Shown: in pieces, positions 24,711 to 33,664 of the stretch
How the letters are laid out: the number at the start of each line of letters is the position of its first letter
Numbering within the stretch: the stretch's first letter is position 1
Source: Cellulomonas sp.
GTDB lineage: Bacteria > Actinomycetota > Actinomycetes > Actinomycetales > Cellulomonadaceae
Assembly (NCBI RefSeq): GCF_015234515.1
Contig: NZ_JADGMY010000034.1
Coordinates: 32,378-96,377 of the forward strand
DNA: 64,000 nt
Direction of reading: 5' to 3'
Notes under the pieces: generated by a model
The model's database searches: none
Seen by the model: only the letters and a program-made list of their open reading frames with translations
What the model was told of the DNA's origin: nothing
Program-made: the position numbers and the translations under genes

Positions 24711-26703
24711 CGGGCGGATGCACCGCCGACGCAGGTGCGGGCCGCGCCCACAGGTAGCCCTGCGCCCGGTCGACGCCCAGGCGTTCCAGCGTGCGCGCCG
24801 TCGGCTCGTCCTCGACGCCCTCGGCCACCACGCGCAGACCGAACGAGTGCGCCAGGTCCACCATCGCCTGCACGACGACCTCCGACCCGGCCCGGCCGCC
24901 CTCGCCGAGGTCGGCGACGAACACCCGGTCGATCTTCAGCTCGGCCACCGGCAGGTCGCGCAGCTGCGAGATGGACGTCGTGCCCGTCCCGAAGTCGTCG
25001 ATCGCGACGCACACCCCCAGGGCGCTCAGGCGCTCCAGGACCGGCACCACACGGGTGCGGTCCGCGACCAGCGCGGTCTCCGTGACCTCGACCTCCAGGA
25101 GCGAGGGCTCCACGCCGTGCCGCGCCAGCAGCAGCTCGATCATGTCGACCACCGCAGGGCTCGCGACGTCGTGCGCGGACAGGTTGACCGCGACCGGCAC
25201 GGCCTCGCCCTGCGCGTGCCAGAGCGCGAGCTGCCGCACCGACTCCTCGAGCGCGAACTCCGTGACGCGGTGGATCAGCCCCGACTGCTCGGCGAGCGGC
25301 ACGAACGCGCCCGGCGGGAGCAGCCCCCGTGTGGGGTGCCGCCAGCGGATCAGCGCCTCGAGTCCCACGGTGCGCTGCGAGGACAGCTCGATCTTCGGCT
25401 GGTAGTGCATCTCCAGCTGCGGGACCTCGCCGGGGTCGCCGCGGGACTCGAGCACGCGGTGCAGCTCACCCAGCAGCACGAGCCGCGCGGGCGAGGAGTC
25501 GTCCGCCGCGGGGGAGTAGACGCTCACGCCCGTGCGGTGGTGCTTGGCGGCGTACATCGCGATGTCGGCCGTGCGCATGAGAGCCGAGGCGTCCGCGGCA
25601 TGGTCCGGCAGGCACGCGACGCCGATCGACGTCTCGACGTGCAGGGCGATGTCGCTCAGCTCGAACGGGCGGGCGAAGAGCCCGCGCACCCGCAGGGCGA
25701 GGCGCTCGGCGTTCGCGACCGTCCGCACGTCGGGGAGCAGGATCGCGAACTCGTCGCCGCCGAGGCGCGCGACCACGTCGTCGTCGCGCAGCGCGTGACG
25801 CAGTCGCTCGGCGACCTGCTGCAGCAGCTCGTCGCCGTGGTCGTGCCCGAGCGTGTCGTTGATGTCCTTGAACCGGTCGATGTCGAGCAGGATCAGGCCC
25901 ACGCGGGCGTCGTCGTCGGCGACCTTGTCGATGGCGCGCTGCATCTGGTCGGCGAGCAGCCGGCGGTTGGGCAGGCCGGTGAGGGAGTCGAGCAGCGCCA
26001 GGCGAGCGTTGTCGAGCGCGGTCGAGCGCAGCCTGCGGGACGTGGAGTGCACGATCTGGAACAGCAGCAGCCACAGCACGACGAGGCTGCCGGCGACGAC
26101 GAGCGTGACCGTGCGGGTCGTGGTCTGCAGCGTCTGCTGCGTCACGGTGTGGTCGAGCATCACCTCCGCGGCGCCGACGGGGGCCGTGGCACCGACGTCC
26201 GCCTGCGCCTCGGGCGTGGCGGTGTCCGCCAGCCGCACCGGGACGTAGACGTCGAGCACCGTGCGCTCGTCGGGGGCCGCGGCGCCCGCCCGCACGTCCG
26301 GCTGGACGACCGCGTCGGGGGCGCCGGCGCGCATGACGCGCGCCAGGCGGTCCGCGCGGGGCAGCCCGGTCGTCGCCCCGTCCGAGGAGTACATGAGCCG
26401 CCCGTCCGCGCTCCACAGCCGCAGCTCGACGAGCTCCTCGCCGAACCCGCGGGTCGCCTCCGACACCGCGTGGCGCTCCTCGGCGGACAGGACCCCCGTC
26501 ACGAAGGCGGTCGACGGCACCACGCGTGCCGCGAAGACCGCCATCCTGGACGCCGCCGCCGTGCCGTCCCGCACGGCCTGACCACGCATCTGCGACGACG
26601 TCACGACGACCAGGGCGACACCCACGAGGAGCATGCCGACGAGGCTCACGAGAGCGAACCGGCGCGTCGGGCTCGAACGGCGGCGACCAGCTGGCACGTG
26701 CAC
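24682..26703 (-). CDS. Membrane GGDEF-EAL diguanylate cyclase/phosphodiesterase
   Basis: 673 aa cyclic-di-GMP turnover protein. Membrane helices at ~17-36 and ~200-220 enclose an external sensor region of about 160 residues. The GGDEF domain has the intact active site GGDEF with LDIDRFKDINDTLGH. The EAL domain has LEALIRW, DDFGTG and AEGVED, so both synthesis and hydrolysis look possible. GTG at 26703. The sensor ligand is unknown. Nearby surface-protein genes are compatible with control of adhesion, but that is inference. Confidence 0.93.
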   Translation of the reverse strand: MHVPAGRRRSSPTRRFALVSLVGMLLVGVALVVVTSSQMRGQAVRDGTAAASRMAVFAARVVPSTAFVTGVLSAEERHAVSEATRGFGEELVELRLWSADGRLMYSSDGATTGLPRADRLARVMRAGAPDAVVQPDVRAGAAAPDERTVLDVYVPVRLADTATPEAQADVGATAPVGAAEVMLDHTVTQQTLQTTTRTVTLVVAGSLVVLWLLLFQIVHSTSRRLRSTALDNARLALLDSLTGLPNRRLLADQMQRAIDKVADDDARVGLILLDIDRFKDINDTLGHDHGDELLQQVAERLRHALRDDDVVARLGGDEFAILLPDVRTVANAERLALRVRGLFARPFELSDIALHVETSIGVACLPDHAADASALMRTADIAMYAAKHHRTGVSVYSPAADDSSPARLVLLGELHRVLESRGDPGEVPQLEMHYQPKIELSSQRTVGLEALIRWRHPTRGLLPPGAFVPLAEQSGLIHRVTEFALEESVRQLALWHAQGEAVPVAVNLSAHDVASPAVVDMIELLLARHGVEPSLLEVEVTETALVADRTRVVPVLERLSALGVCVAIDDFGTGTTSISQLRDLPVAELKIDRVFVADLGEGGRAGSEVVVQAMVDLAHSFGLRVVAEGVEDEPTARTLERLGVDRAQGYLWARPAPASAVHPPGGSSLHPIG

Positions 26704-26872
26704 CTCGCGGCTCGGGCGGACCGGGGGACCTTTCCGTCAGGGTATGTCGCCCGGTGGTGCCGGTGGCGGACGCCGGGCTCGGTGGCGTCCGCGTCGGTCG
26801 GGAACGCCGGGTGAATGTCGTGTGTTGAGTCCGACGGAGCCGCCACCAGGGCGGCACCGGGAGGAGCCTGAC

Positions 26873-27295
26873 GTGACCGAACCCCGTGCGTACCCGGTGA
26901 CCAAGAGCGACGCGGAGTGGTCGCTCGAGCTCGAGCCCCAGGAGTTCGCGGTGCTGCGGCGCGCCGGCACGGAGCGCGCGTGGACCGGCGCGCTGCTGGA
27001 CGAGCACCGGGAGGGCGTGTACCGCTGCCGGGCGTGCGGCAACGAGCTGTTCCGCTCGGACACCAAGTTCGACTCGCACTGCGGGTGGCCGAGCTTCTTC
27101 TCCCCGCTGGCGGGGGACCGTGTCGAGCTGCTCACGGACCGGACGCTCGGCATGGTGCGGACCGAGGTGCGCTGCGCCCGCTGCGGCTCCCACCTGGGAC
27201 ACGTGTTCGACGACGCGCCGCAGACGCCGACGGGGGACCGCTTCTGCATGAACTCCGTCAGCCTCACGTTCGAGCCGACGGCGCACGACGGGTGA
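26873..27295 (+). CDS. msrB: Peptide-methionine (R)-S-oxide reductase
   Basis: 140 aa cytoplasmic repair enzyme reducing methionine-R-sulfoxide. Two zinc CxxC pairs (CRACG, CARCG), the conserved CGWPSFF region and the catalytic cysteine in RFCMNSVSL are all present. GTG at 26873 follows GGGAGGAG; the longer open frame upstream lacks family similarity. Monocistronic, divergent from the cyclic-di-GMP gene. Confidence 0.96.
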   Translation: MTEPRAYPVTKSDAEWSLELEPQEFAVLRRAGTERAWTGALLDEHREGVYRCRACGNELFRSDTKFDSHCGWPSFFSPLAGDRVELLTDRTLGMVRTEVRCARCGSHLGHVFDDAPQTPTGDRFCMNSVSLTFEPTAHDG

Positions 27296-27425
27296 CGGGT
27301 GTCGCCCGGAGGTGAGAGGGCGGCAGGACCGTCGGGGTGACGACACGCCGCGACACGCCGCCCCGCGCGGAAGTCCCCCGTGGACGGTACTGAAGTAGCA
27401 GGCGCTGCGTGCCGATAATGCGGAC

Positions 27426-28187
27426 GTGGACGAGGTCCTGAAGGTTCGGCGATGGCGGCGGTACGGCGCCGACCGCCTGTACGTGACCCACGAGACGGGT
27501 GCGCGCGTGGGTTCCGTCGACCTCCAGTCCGGCGAGGTCGTCGCGGACGACCCGGTCCTGGAGGCCAGGGTCCGCCGTGCCGCGCAGGCCTACCTCAGGT
27601 CGGACGTCCCGGAGCTGGTCCTGCCCGTCACCTCGGAGCTGGCGTCGATCGACGCGCTCGAGGACGCCGGCATCGGGGCCTGGCTCGGCGAGGACGACGA
27701 CCACCCGCGCGGCGAGCGCGGGAGCCCCGTGCGGCTGCGGCTGGACCGCCTCGCCGACGAGGGCTGGCAGACCGTGCACGACGTGCCCCTGGGCCGGCAG
27801 GGCACGGTCGTCGAGCACCTGCTGATCGGGCCCGGGGGGATCTTCACCGTCACGGAGCGACGGCACCCGGGCAGCCACGTGCGTGCCGCGGCCCGCACCA
27901 TGCACGTCGACGGGCGTGCCGTGCCCTACCTGCGTGACGCCCGGCTCGAGGCCTCGCGCGTCCAGGGGCTGCTGCACTCCGCCGGCTGCGCGGGCGCCGG
28001 CGTGCGTGCGGTCCTCGTCATCGCCGGCGACCTCGAGCGGGACGTGCAGGACCCGCCGCAGGACATCCTGGTCATCGCGCGCCACGAGGTGCCGAACCTG
28101 TTCCGACGGATGCCCGAGCGGCTGGACCCTGCCAGGGTCTCCGCGGTCGCGCACGTGGCCCGCCGCCGCACCACCTGGGCCCGCTGA
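27426..28187 (+). CDS. NERD domain protein
   Basis: 253 aa. The C-terminal half contains VEHLLIGPGGIFTVTERRHPG and an upstream basic segment, fitting the nuclease-related NERD fold; the ~110-residue N-terminal part is unassigned. No membrane segment. A GATAAT element at 27414-27419 lies six bases before the GTG, suggesting a leaderless message. Nuclease activity is only a family-level suggestion. Followed by a MarR gene. Confidence 0.7.
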   Translation: MDEVLKVRRWRRYGADRLYVTHETGARVGSVDLQSGEVVADDPVLEARVRRAAQAYLRSDVPELVLPVTSELASIDALEDAGIGAWLGEDDDHPRGERGSPVRLRLDRLADEGWQTVHDVPLGRQGTVVEHLLIGPGGIFTVTERRHPGSHVRAAARTMHVDGRAVPYLRDARLEASRVQGLLHSAGCAGAGVRAVLVIAGDLERDVQDPPQDILVIARHEVPNLFRRMPERLDPARVSAVAHVARRRTTWAR

Positions 28188-28247
28188 GCCGGACGCCCGT
28201 GCGGCCCGCCGGTCCCGCGCCCGTCCTCGCTGCGCCAGGATGAGCAC

Positions 28248-28709
28248 ATGAGCGATGACCCGGTCCTGCGTGTCGAGCGCGAGCTCGGGCTCTTCATGCG
28301 CCGGGCGCGCGCCGCCTCCGCAGGGCTCGCACGCACGGTCCACCCCGATCTCGACTCGTCCGCGTACCTCCTGCTGGCGACCGTGGCGCGCACGCCGGGT
28401 ACCCGCACGAGCGACCTCGCCGACCTGCTCGGCGTCGGGCGCGGCACCATGTCGCGCCAGGTGACGCGCCTGGAGCGCCTGGGTCTGGTGACGCGCTCGG
28501 CCGACCCGCGCGACTCACGGAGCCAGCCCCTCACGCTCACGGACGAGGGTGCGCGTCGGCTCGCGCACGCCCGGACCGGCCGCCAGGAGTACATGCGGCG
28601 ATCCCTGGACGGCTGGCGCGTCGAGGAGCTCACGCAGCTCGCCGACCTGCTCGCGCGCCTCAACGCGGACCTGGTGGCGGACGCCGAACGGTCCGTCGAC
28701 CCTGCTTGA
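28248..28709 (+). CDS. MarR family transcriptional regulator
   Basis: 153 aa. The winged helix contains RTSDLADLLGVGRGTMSRQVTRLERLGLV followed by the wing DPRDSRSQPLTLT. No sensing cysteine is evident. Nine bases separate its stop from the convergent drug exporter stop. The two GTTGC-N5-GCAAC-like sites at the exporter promoter are the best candidates for its targets. ATG at 28248. Confidence 0.88.
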   Translation: MSDDPVLRVERELGLFMRRARAASAGLARTVHPDLDSSAYLLLATVARTPGTRTSDLADLLGVGRGTMSRQVTRLERLGLVTRSADPRDSRSQPLTLTDEGARRLAHARTGRQEYMRRSLDGWRVEELTQLADLLARLNADLVADAERSVDPA

Positions 28710-28718
28710 GGGCGGGCG

Positions 28719-30332
28719 TCAGCGCGACGCCGCGGGGGTGTCCTGCGCGAAGGCCGTCTGCGCGGCGAGCCGCTGCTCGACACCCGACGCGCGTCCCAGC
28801 GGGACCTCCCGCAGCGCGATCACCGCGACGAGCGCGAGCAGCGCGACGGGTGCCCCGATGAGGAACAGCTCCGCGACGCCCACGCCGAACGCGTGCTCGA
28901 CGACCTGGCGGACCGGGCCGGGGAGCGTCGCGAGGTCGGGCAGCGACGTCGAGCCCCCGGAGCCCAGTGCGGAGGCGGGCACGCCGATGCCCGCGAGCCC
29001 GTCGACCATCAGGTGCGAGACCCGGTTGGACAGGACCGCGCCCAGCGCCGAGACGCCGATGGCACCACCGAGGGTGCGGAAGAACGCGACGGTCGCGGTG
29101 CCCGCGCCCATGTCGGTGATCGCCAGCGTGTTCTGCGTCGCGAGGACGAGGTTCTGCATGAGCATGCCGACACCCGAGCCCAGCACCAGCATGTACAGGC
29201 CGACGAGCGTGAAGCTCGTGTTCTCGTCGATCGTGCCCATGAGGCCCAGGCCCGAGGTCAGGAGCACCGCTCCGACGACCATGACCTTCTTGTAGCGGCC
29301 GCTGCGGGAGATGGCCCGCCCCGAGAGCGTCGAGGCGAGGAACGTGCCGGCCACCATGGGGATGGTCAGCAGGCCGGACTCCGTGGGCGTCCTGCCGCGC
29401 GCCAGCTGCATGTACTGGCTGAGGAAGACCTGCGTGCCGAACATCGCGATGCCGACGGCGACCGACGCGATGATCGCCAGCACGACGGTGCGGTTGCGGA
29501 ACAGGTGCAGCGGGATGATCGGCTCGGCGGCGCGCGACTCGACGGCGATCACGGCGACGACGCCCAGCAGGGTCCCGCCGACCATGACGCCCGACTGCCA
29601 CGACACCCACGCGAACGACGATCCGGCGAACGTGATCCACAGCAGCAGCGTCGCGATCGACGCGGAGAGCAGCAGTGCCCCGGCCCAGTCGATGCGGACC
29701 CGGCGCCGGACGACGGCGGGCAGGCGCAGCGTGCGCTGCAGCACGACGATGGCCGCGACGGCGAACGGCAGGCCGACGAAGAAGTTCCAGCGCCATCCCG
29801 CGGCGTCGGTGATGACGCCGCCGAGCAGCGGGCCGCCCACCATGCCGACGGCCATCACGGCGCCCATGAGGCCCATGTACCGGCCCCGCTCACGCGGGCT
29901 GATGATGTCGGCGATGAGCACGGTGCCCAGCGCCGTGAGACCGCCCGCGCCGATGCCCTGCAGGGCGCGCATCCCGATGAGCATCTCGGTGCTGTGCGAC
30001 AGGCCGGCCAGCGCGGACGACAGCACGGAGACCACGAGGGCGAGCTGGACGAGGAGCTTGCGGTCGACGAGGTCGGCGAGCTTGCCCCAGATCGGCGTCG
30101 ACACCGTGGTGGTCAGGAGCGTCGCGGTCACGACCCAGGTGAACGCCGACTGGCTGCCGCCGAGGTCGGTGATGATGCGCGGCAGGGACGTCGACACCAC
30201 GCTCGTCGCGAGGATCGAGACGAACATCCCCAGGAGGATCCCGGAGAGGGCCTCGAGCACCTGGCGGTGCGTCATCGGGATGCTCGAGGGGGTCTCGACG
30301 GCACTGCCGTCGACAGAGGTGGTGGTGCTCAC
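28719..30332 (-). CDS. MFS drug:H+ antiporter, DHA2 (EmrB/QacA) family
   Basis: 537 aa, about 14 membrane helices. TSLPRIITDLGGSQSAFTWV and GKLADLVDRK (motif A) plus the antiporter motif in the fifth helix (GVITDAAGWRWNFFVGLPF) mark DHA2. Expected to export cationic or amphipathic toxic compounds. Its promoter (TTGCCT-17-TAGCGT) is overlapped by two inverted-repeat operators. The likely regulator is the convergent MarR gene. Confidence 0.92.
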   Translation of the reverse strand: MSTTTSVDGSAVETPSSIPMTHRQVLEALSGILLGMFVSILATSVVSTSLPRIITDLGGSQSAFTWVVTATLLTTTVSTPIWGKLADLVDRKLLVQLALVVSVLSSALAGLSHSTEMLIGMRALQGIGAGGLTALGTVLIADIISPRERGRYMGLMGAVMAVGMVGGPLLGGVITDAAGWRWNFFVGLPFAVAAIVVLQRTLRLPAVVRRRVRIDWAGALLLSASIATLLLWITFAGSSFAWVSWQSGVMVGGTLLGVVAVIAVESRAAEPIIPLHLFRNRTVVLAIIASVAVGIAMFGTQVFLSQYMQLARGRTPTESGLLTIPMVAGTFLASTLSGRAISRSGRYKKVMVVGAVLLTSGLGLMGTIDENTSFTLVGLYMLVLGSGVGMLMQNLVLATQNTLAITDMGAGTATVAFFRTLGGAIGVSALGAVLSNRVSHLMVDGLAGIGVPASALGSGGSTSLPDLATLPGPVRQVVEHAFGVGVAELFLIGAPVALLALVAVIALREVPLGRASGVEQRLAAQTAFAQDTPAASR

Positions 30333-30417
30333 GCGTGCTGCTCACTTCCGGGCGCGGGGACGGGGGCGACCGGGCGTCGTCGGCGGTCGAGGGCGGGCCG
30401 GAGGGACGATTCCGACA

Positions 30418-30460
30418 GTTGCTCGGGGCAACGCTACGCTGAGTAGTTACCTCAGGCAAC
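30418..30460 (-). promoter_or_regulatory. Promoter with twin operators for the DHA2 exporter
   Basis: On the minus strand, -35 TTGCCT (30459-30454) and -10 TAGCGT (30436-30431) are 17 bases apart. Two 15-base inverted repeats cover them: GTTAC-N5-GCAAC at 30446-30460 over the -35 and GTTGC-N5-GCAAC at 30418-30432 over the start region, centres 28 bases apart. The start codon is about 90 bases downstream. A MarR-type repressor is likely. Confidence 0.6.
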
Positions 30461-30484
30461 ATGTTCTGTGCCACACGCGCGACG

Positions 30485-31951
30485 TCAGGCGGGCGTCCGC
30501 CGCCCGCGACGCTCGACCTTCAGGCCCTCCATGTCCTCGAGCTGCACGCCCTTGGTCTCCGGCACCTTCGTCAGGACGAAGACGAACGAGATCAGCGCGA
30601 AGGCCGCGTACATCAGGTAGGGGACGGAGGCGCCCCACCGGTCCAGCATCTCCGGGAACGACAGGGTGATGAGGAAGTTGGCGACCCACTGCGCGGACGC
30701 CGCGACGCCGAGCGCCGCCGCGCGGATCCGGTTCGGGAACATCTCGCCCAGCAGCACCCACACCAGGGGCCCCCACGTCGCACCGAAGAACACGACGAAC
30801 GCGTTGGCCGCGACCAGCGCGATCACGCCCCACGACCCCTCGAGCCGGATGTCCTCGCCCGTGCCCGTCGCGTTCATGAACGCGACGGCCATCGTGGCCA
30901 GGGCGACCGTCATGCCCGCCGACCCGACGAGCAGCAGGGGCCGGCGTCCGACCTTGTCGATCAGGCCGATGGCGATGAACGTCACCGCGACGTTCGTCAC
31001 GGCGGTGATCGTCGAGATGAGGAACGACTGGCTCTCCTCGAAGCCCACCGCCTGCCAGAGCGTCGTCGAGTAGTAGAAGATCACGTTGATCCCGACGAAC
31101 TGCTGGAACACCGACAGCAGGATGCCGACCCACACCACGGGCAGCAGGCCCAGCACCGGACCCCGCAGGCTCGCCTGGTTGACGAGCGCCTGGTCCGTAC
31201 GGATCGTCTGCTCGATCTGCGCGACGCGCTCCTCGGGGTCCTCGTCCGCCCCGAGCACGTCCGCCAGCACCGCGCGTGCCTCGTCGCGGCGCCCCTGGGA
31301 GACCAGGTACCGCGGCGACTCCGGGATCCGCATCGCGATGATGCCGTAGACGGCGGCCGGGACGACGCAGACCAGGAACATCCAGCGCCACGCCTCCAGG
31401 CCGAACCACAGCTCGCTCGACGCGCCGCCCGCGGTCGTGGCCAGCAGCTGGTCGGACAGCAGCGCGGCGAAGATGCCGAGCGTGATCGCGAGCTGCTGCA
31501 GGGAGCCGAGCCGGCCGCGCATCGCGGCCGGGGCGATCTCCGCGATGTAGGCGGGGGCGATGACCGACGCGATGCCGATGCCGATGCCCGCAATGACCCG
31601 CCACAGCGCGAGGTCCCAGGCGGAGAACGCGAAGCCCGACAACAGGGAGGAGACGAAGAACAGGATCGCGCCGAGGACCATCACGCGCGTGCGGCCCCAC
31701 CGGTCCGACAGGCGCCCGCCGAGCCACGCCCCCTGCGCGCACCCCAGCAGCGCCACCGCGACCACCAGCCCGGTGACGACGCCCGAGAGGTCGAACTCGC
31801 CCTGGACCGCGTCCACCGCGCCGTTGATCACCGAGCTGTCGAAGCCGAACAGGAAGCCGCCCACCGCGGCGGCGATCGCCAGCGCGACGGCCTTGCCCTT
31901 GTACTTCCCGGTCCCCGCCGGTGACGAGCCCCTGGACGTCGCGTCGGCCAT
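30485..31951 (-). CDS. Sugar porter family MFS transporter
   Basis: 488 aa, 12 helices. Sugar porter signatures are present: GGFLFGFDSSVINGA, GRLSDRWGRTR, RVIAGIGIGIASVIAPAYIAE, PESPRYLVSQGR, VFQQFVGINVIFYYS and PETKG near the end. It resembles GlcP/XylE-type H+ symporters for hexose or xylose. ATG at 31951 follows GAGGGGG. The same open frame continues upstream across the phosphate genes, but only as an antisense shadow. Sugar specificity is not certain. Confidence 0.92.
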   Translation of the reverse strand: MADATSRGSSPAGTGKYKGKAVALAIAAAVGGFLFGFDSSVINGAVDAVQGEFDLSGVVTGLVVAVALLGCAQGAWLGGRLSDRWGRTRVMVLGAILFFVSSLLSGFAFSAWDLALWRVIAGIGIGIASVIAPAYIAEIAPAAMRGRLGSLQQLAITLGIFAALLSDQLLATTAGGASSELWFGLEAWRWMFLVCVVPAAVYGIIAMRIPESPRYLVSQGRRDEARAVLADVLGADEDPEERVAQIEQTIRTDQALVNQASLRGPVLGLLPVVWVGILLSVFQQFVGINVIFYYSTTLWQAVGFEESQSFLISTITAVTNVAVTFIAIGLIDKVGRRPLLLVGSAGMTVALATMAVAFMNATGTGEDIRLEGSWGVIALVAANAFVVFFGATWGPLVWVLLGEMFPNRIRAAALGVAASAQWVANFLITLSFPEMLDRWGASVPYLMYAAFALISFVFVLTKVPETKGVQLEDMEGLKVERRGRRTPA

Positions 31952-32101
31952 GACCAGCACCCCCTCGCCCGGGCCCGTCCCGGTCAGACCCACTGTGAAC
32001 CGCGGGACCCGACCCCGCACGTCGGCGCCGCGACGCAGGCGGGGCGGCGCGGCAGGCACGTGCGGCTGGTGGTCGGCGCCAGGGCGAGAGATCATGCCGC
32101 C

Positions 32102-32797
32102 GTGAGCGAGCACGGGACAGGCAGCAGCGGCGGAGCGGACGGCGGCCGGCAGGGCGGCGGAGGCAACCCGGGCGGGCGGCGGTACCACCGTCCGGTCGTC
32201 GTCGACCCCGCGGTCGCCGACGAGCTGCCGGGCGCGCTCGACCCGACGTTGCGCGACGAGATCGCGCACACCACCGCCAACGCGCTCGTGCGGCACGGGC
32301 GCGCCACCGAGGACCCGCAGGTCGTCGCGCGGCTCGTGGCGCTGGTCGAGACCGAGGGGCTCGACGTGGTCGCCGCGATGTGGGCCGACAGCCCGGCCGA
32401 CACGCTGCCCGGCGCGCTGTGGCGGCTCTACGTCCTGCGCGAGTGGGTCCGTCGCGACCCCGAGACGGTCGCCGACCGGTACCGCCAGGGGGTTGCCGCC
32501 GCGCCCGTGCACGACGTCGTCGCCGGCGTCGTCGACAGGCCCGGGCCGGACGACGTGCGCACCGTGGCGGACGCCGTGCTGTCGGGCGTCTACACCGGTG
32601 ACCTCGCCACCGCGCTCGAGCGTGCCGCCGCGTTCTGCCAGGTCCTGGCCACGGGAGCAGCGTTCGACGCCGACCACCTCGACGCCCTCGACCCGGGTGC
32701 CGCCGCGCGCCAGACCCGCGGCGCGGCCTCCCTCGTCCGGACAGCCGAGGAGCTCGCGCACGCCGCCCAGCTGTGGCGGGCGGACCGGCTGGAGTGA
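32102..32797 (+). CDS. Conserved hypothetical, alpha-helical
   Basis: 231 aa, not recognised. A Gly-rich disordered N-terminus (~35 residues) precedes a helical, Ala/Arg-rich body with no membrane segment, no signal and no metal-ligand cluster. Codon use is like its neighbours and GC at third positions is high, so it is probably real. GTG at 32102. It lies between a sugar porter (divergent) and the leader of the phosphate operon. Confidence 0.6.
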   Translation: MSEHGTGSSGGADGGRQGGGGNPGGRRYHRPVVVDPAVADELPGALDPTLRDEIAHTTANALVRHGRATEDPQVVARLVALVETEGLDVVAAMWADSPADTLPGALWRLYVLREWVRRDPETVADRYRQGVAAAPVHDVVAGVVDRPGPDDVRTVADAVLSGVYTGDLATALERAAAFCQVLATGAAFDADHLDALDPGAAARQTRGAASLVRTAEELAHAAQLWRADRLE

Positions 32798-32808
32798 CCC
32801 GTCCCGAG

Positions 32809-32904
32809 TACAATGACGGAGCGACGTCGGGTCGGTAGCCCCGGGCTCCATCATCAGCCGCTTCGAGCGGCCTCGCGCCGTCAGGCGCTCCGGCCCGGCG
32901 TCGC
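32809..32904 (+). ncRNA. Candidate structured leader RNA of DUF47-pit
   Basis: A strong -10 TACAAT sits at 32809-32814. About seven bases later begins a closing stem: 32821-32831 pairs with 32894-32904 (GCGACGTCGGG with CCCGGCGTCGC, 11 pairs counting one wobble). Inside are three hairpins: 32834-32849 (bulged), GCCGC-TTCGA-GCGGC at 32857-32871 and GCGCC-GTCA-GGCGC at 32875-32888, that is, a four-way junction. It is followed by ~130 bases before the DUF47 start. I cannot match it to a known riboswitch class; no clear -35 is seen. Confidence 0.4.
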
Positions 32905-33037
32905 ACACATCACACGGTTCAGCGGCGCACCGTGCCCGCCCGGGCCGGAAGTCCCGGCACATCCGGTGTTCGGCGCCCGTTAGGCTGAGCGGGCCCCGTC
33001 CCTGGGGCGTCCACCAGTCGATGACCCGGAGCCCTCC

Positions 33038-33658
33038 GTGCGCCTGCGCCTGACACCGCGCGATACCTCGTACTTCGACCTCTTCGCCGCATCCGCCGTC
33101 CATCTCGTGACGGGCGCGAACCTGCTGGCGGAGATGCTCGGTGCCGATCGCGCCACCCGCAAAGAGCTGAACAAGCGGATGGCCGCGGAGGAGCACGCCG
33201 CGGACGACGCGACGCACACGATCATGCGTCGCCTGAACCAGACCTTCGTCACACCCTTCGACCGCGACGACATCTACGACCTCGCGTCGAGCCTCGACGA
33301 CTGCATGGACTACATGGACGAGGCCGCCGACCTCATGGTCCTGTACAAGATCGGGGAGCTGCCCGCCCGCGTCTCGGACCAGGTCCAGGTGCTGCAGCGC
33401 GCCGCCGAGCTGACGGCCGAGGCGATGCCGCGGCTGCGCTCGATGGAGTCCCTCCAGGAGTACTGGGTCGAGATCAACCGCCTGGAGAACCAGGCGGACA
33501 AGTCGCACCGCAAGCTGCTCGCGGAGATGTTCGACGAGATCGCCGACCCGATCCTCCTCATGAAGCTCAAGGAGATCGTCGAGAAGCTCGAGGACGCGGC
33601 GGACGCCTTCGAGAAGGTGGCCAACACGGTCGAGACGATCGCGCTCAAGGAGTCCTGA
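33038..33658 (+). CDS. DUF47 family PhoU-like protein
   Basis: 206 aa, entirely helical, cytoplasmic. Repeated DD/E-x-x-D clusters (EEHAADDATH, SLDDCMDYMDEAAD) are typical of the PhoU-like DUF47 proteins that accompany Pit transporters and are thought to modulate them. GTG at 33038 follows GGAGCCCTCC. It is six bases ahead of pit and clearly co-transcribed. Confidence 0.93.
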   Translation: MRLRLTPRDTSYFDLFAASAVHLVTGANLLAEMLGADRATRKELNKRMAAEEHAADDATHTIMRRLNQTFVTPFDRDDIYDLASSLDDCMDYMDEAADLMVLYKIGELPARVSDQVQVLQRAAELTAEAMPRLRSMESLQEYWVEINRLENQADKSHRKLLAEMFDEIADPILLMKLKEIVEKLEDAADAFEKVANTVETIALKES

Positions 33659-33664
33659 GCCCTC

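Noticed and set aside
32809..32904. yybP-ykoY manganese riboswitch
   Set aside because: Only short GUAG and GUCA-like matches; the surrounding conserved bases and helix arrangement do not fit well enough.
32905..33037. PHO box for PhoP control of DUF47-pit
   Set aside because: A single GTTCAGC is present; the expected tandem 11-base direct repeats are not.
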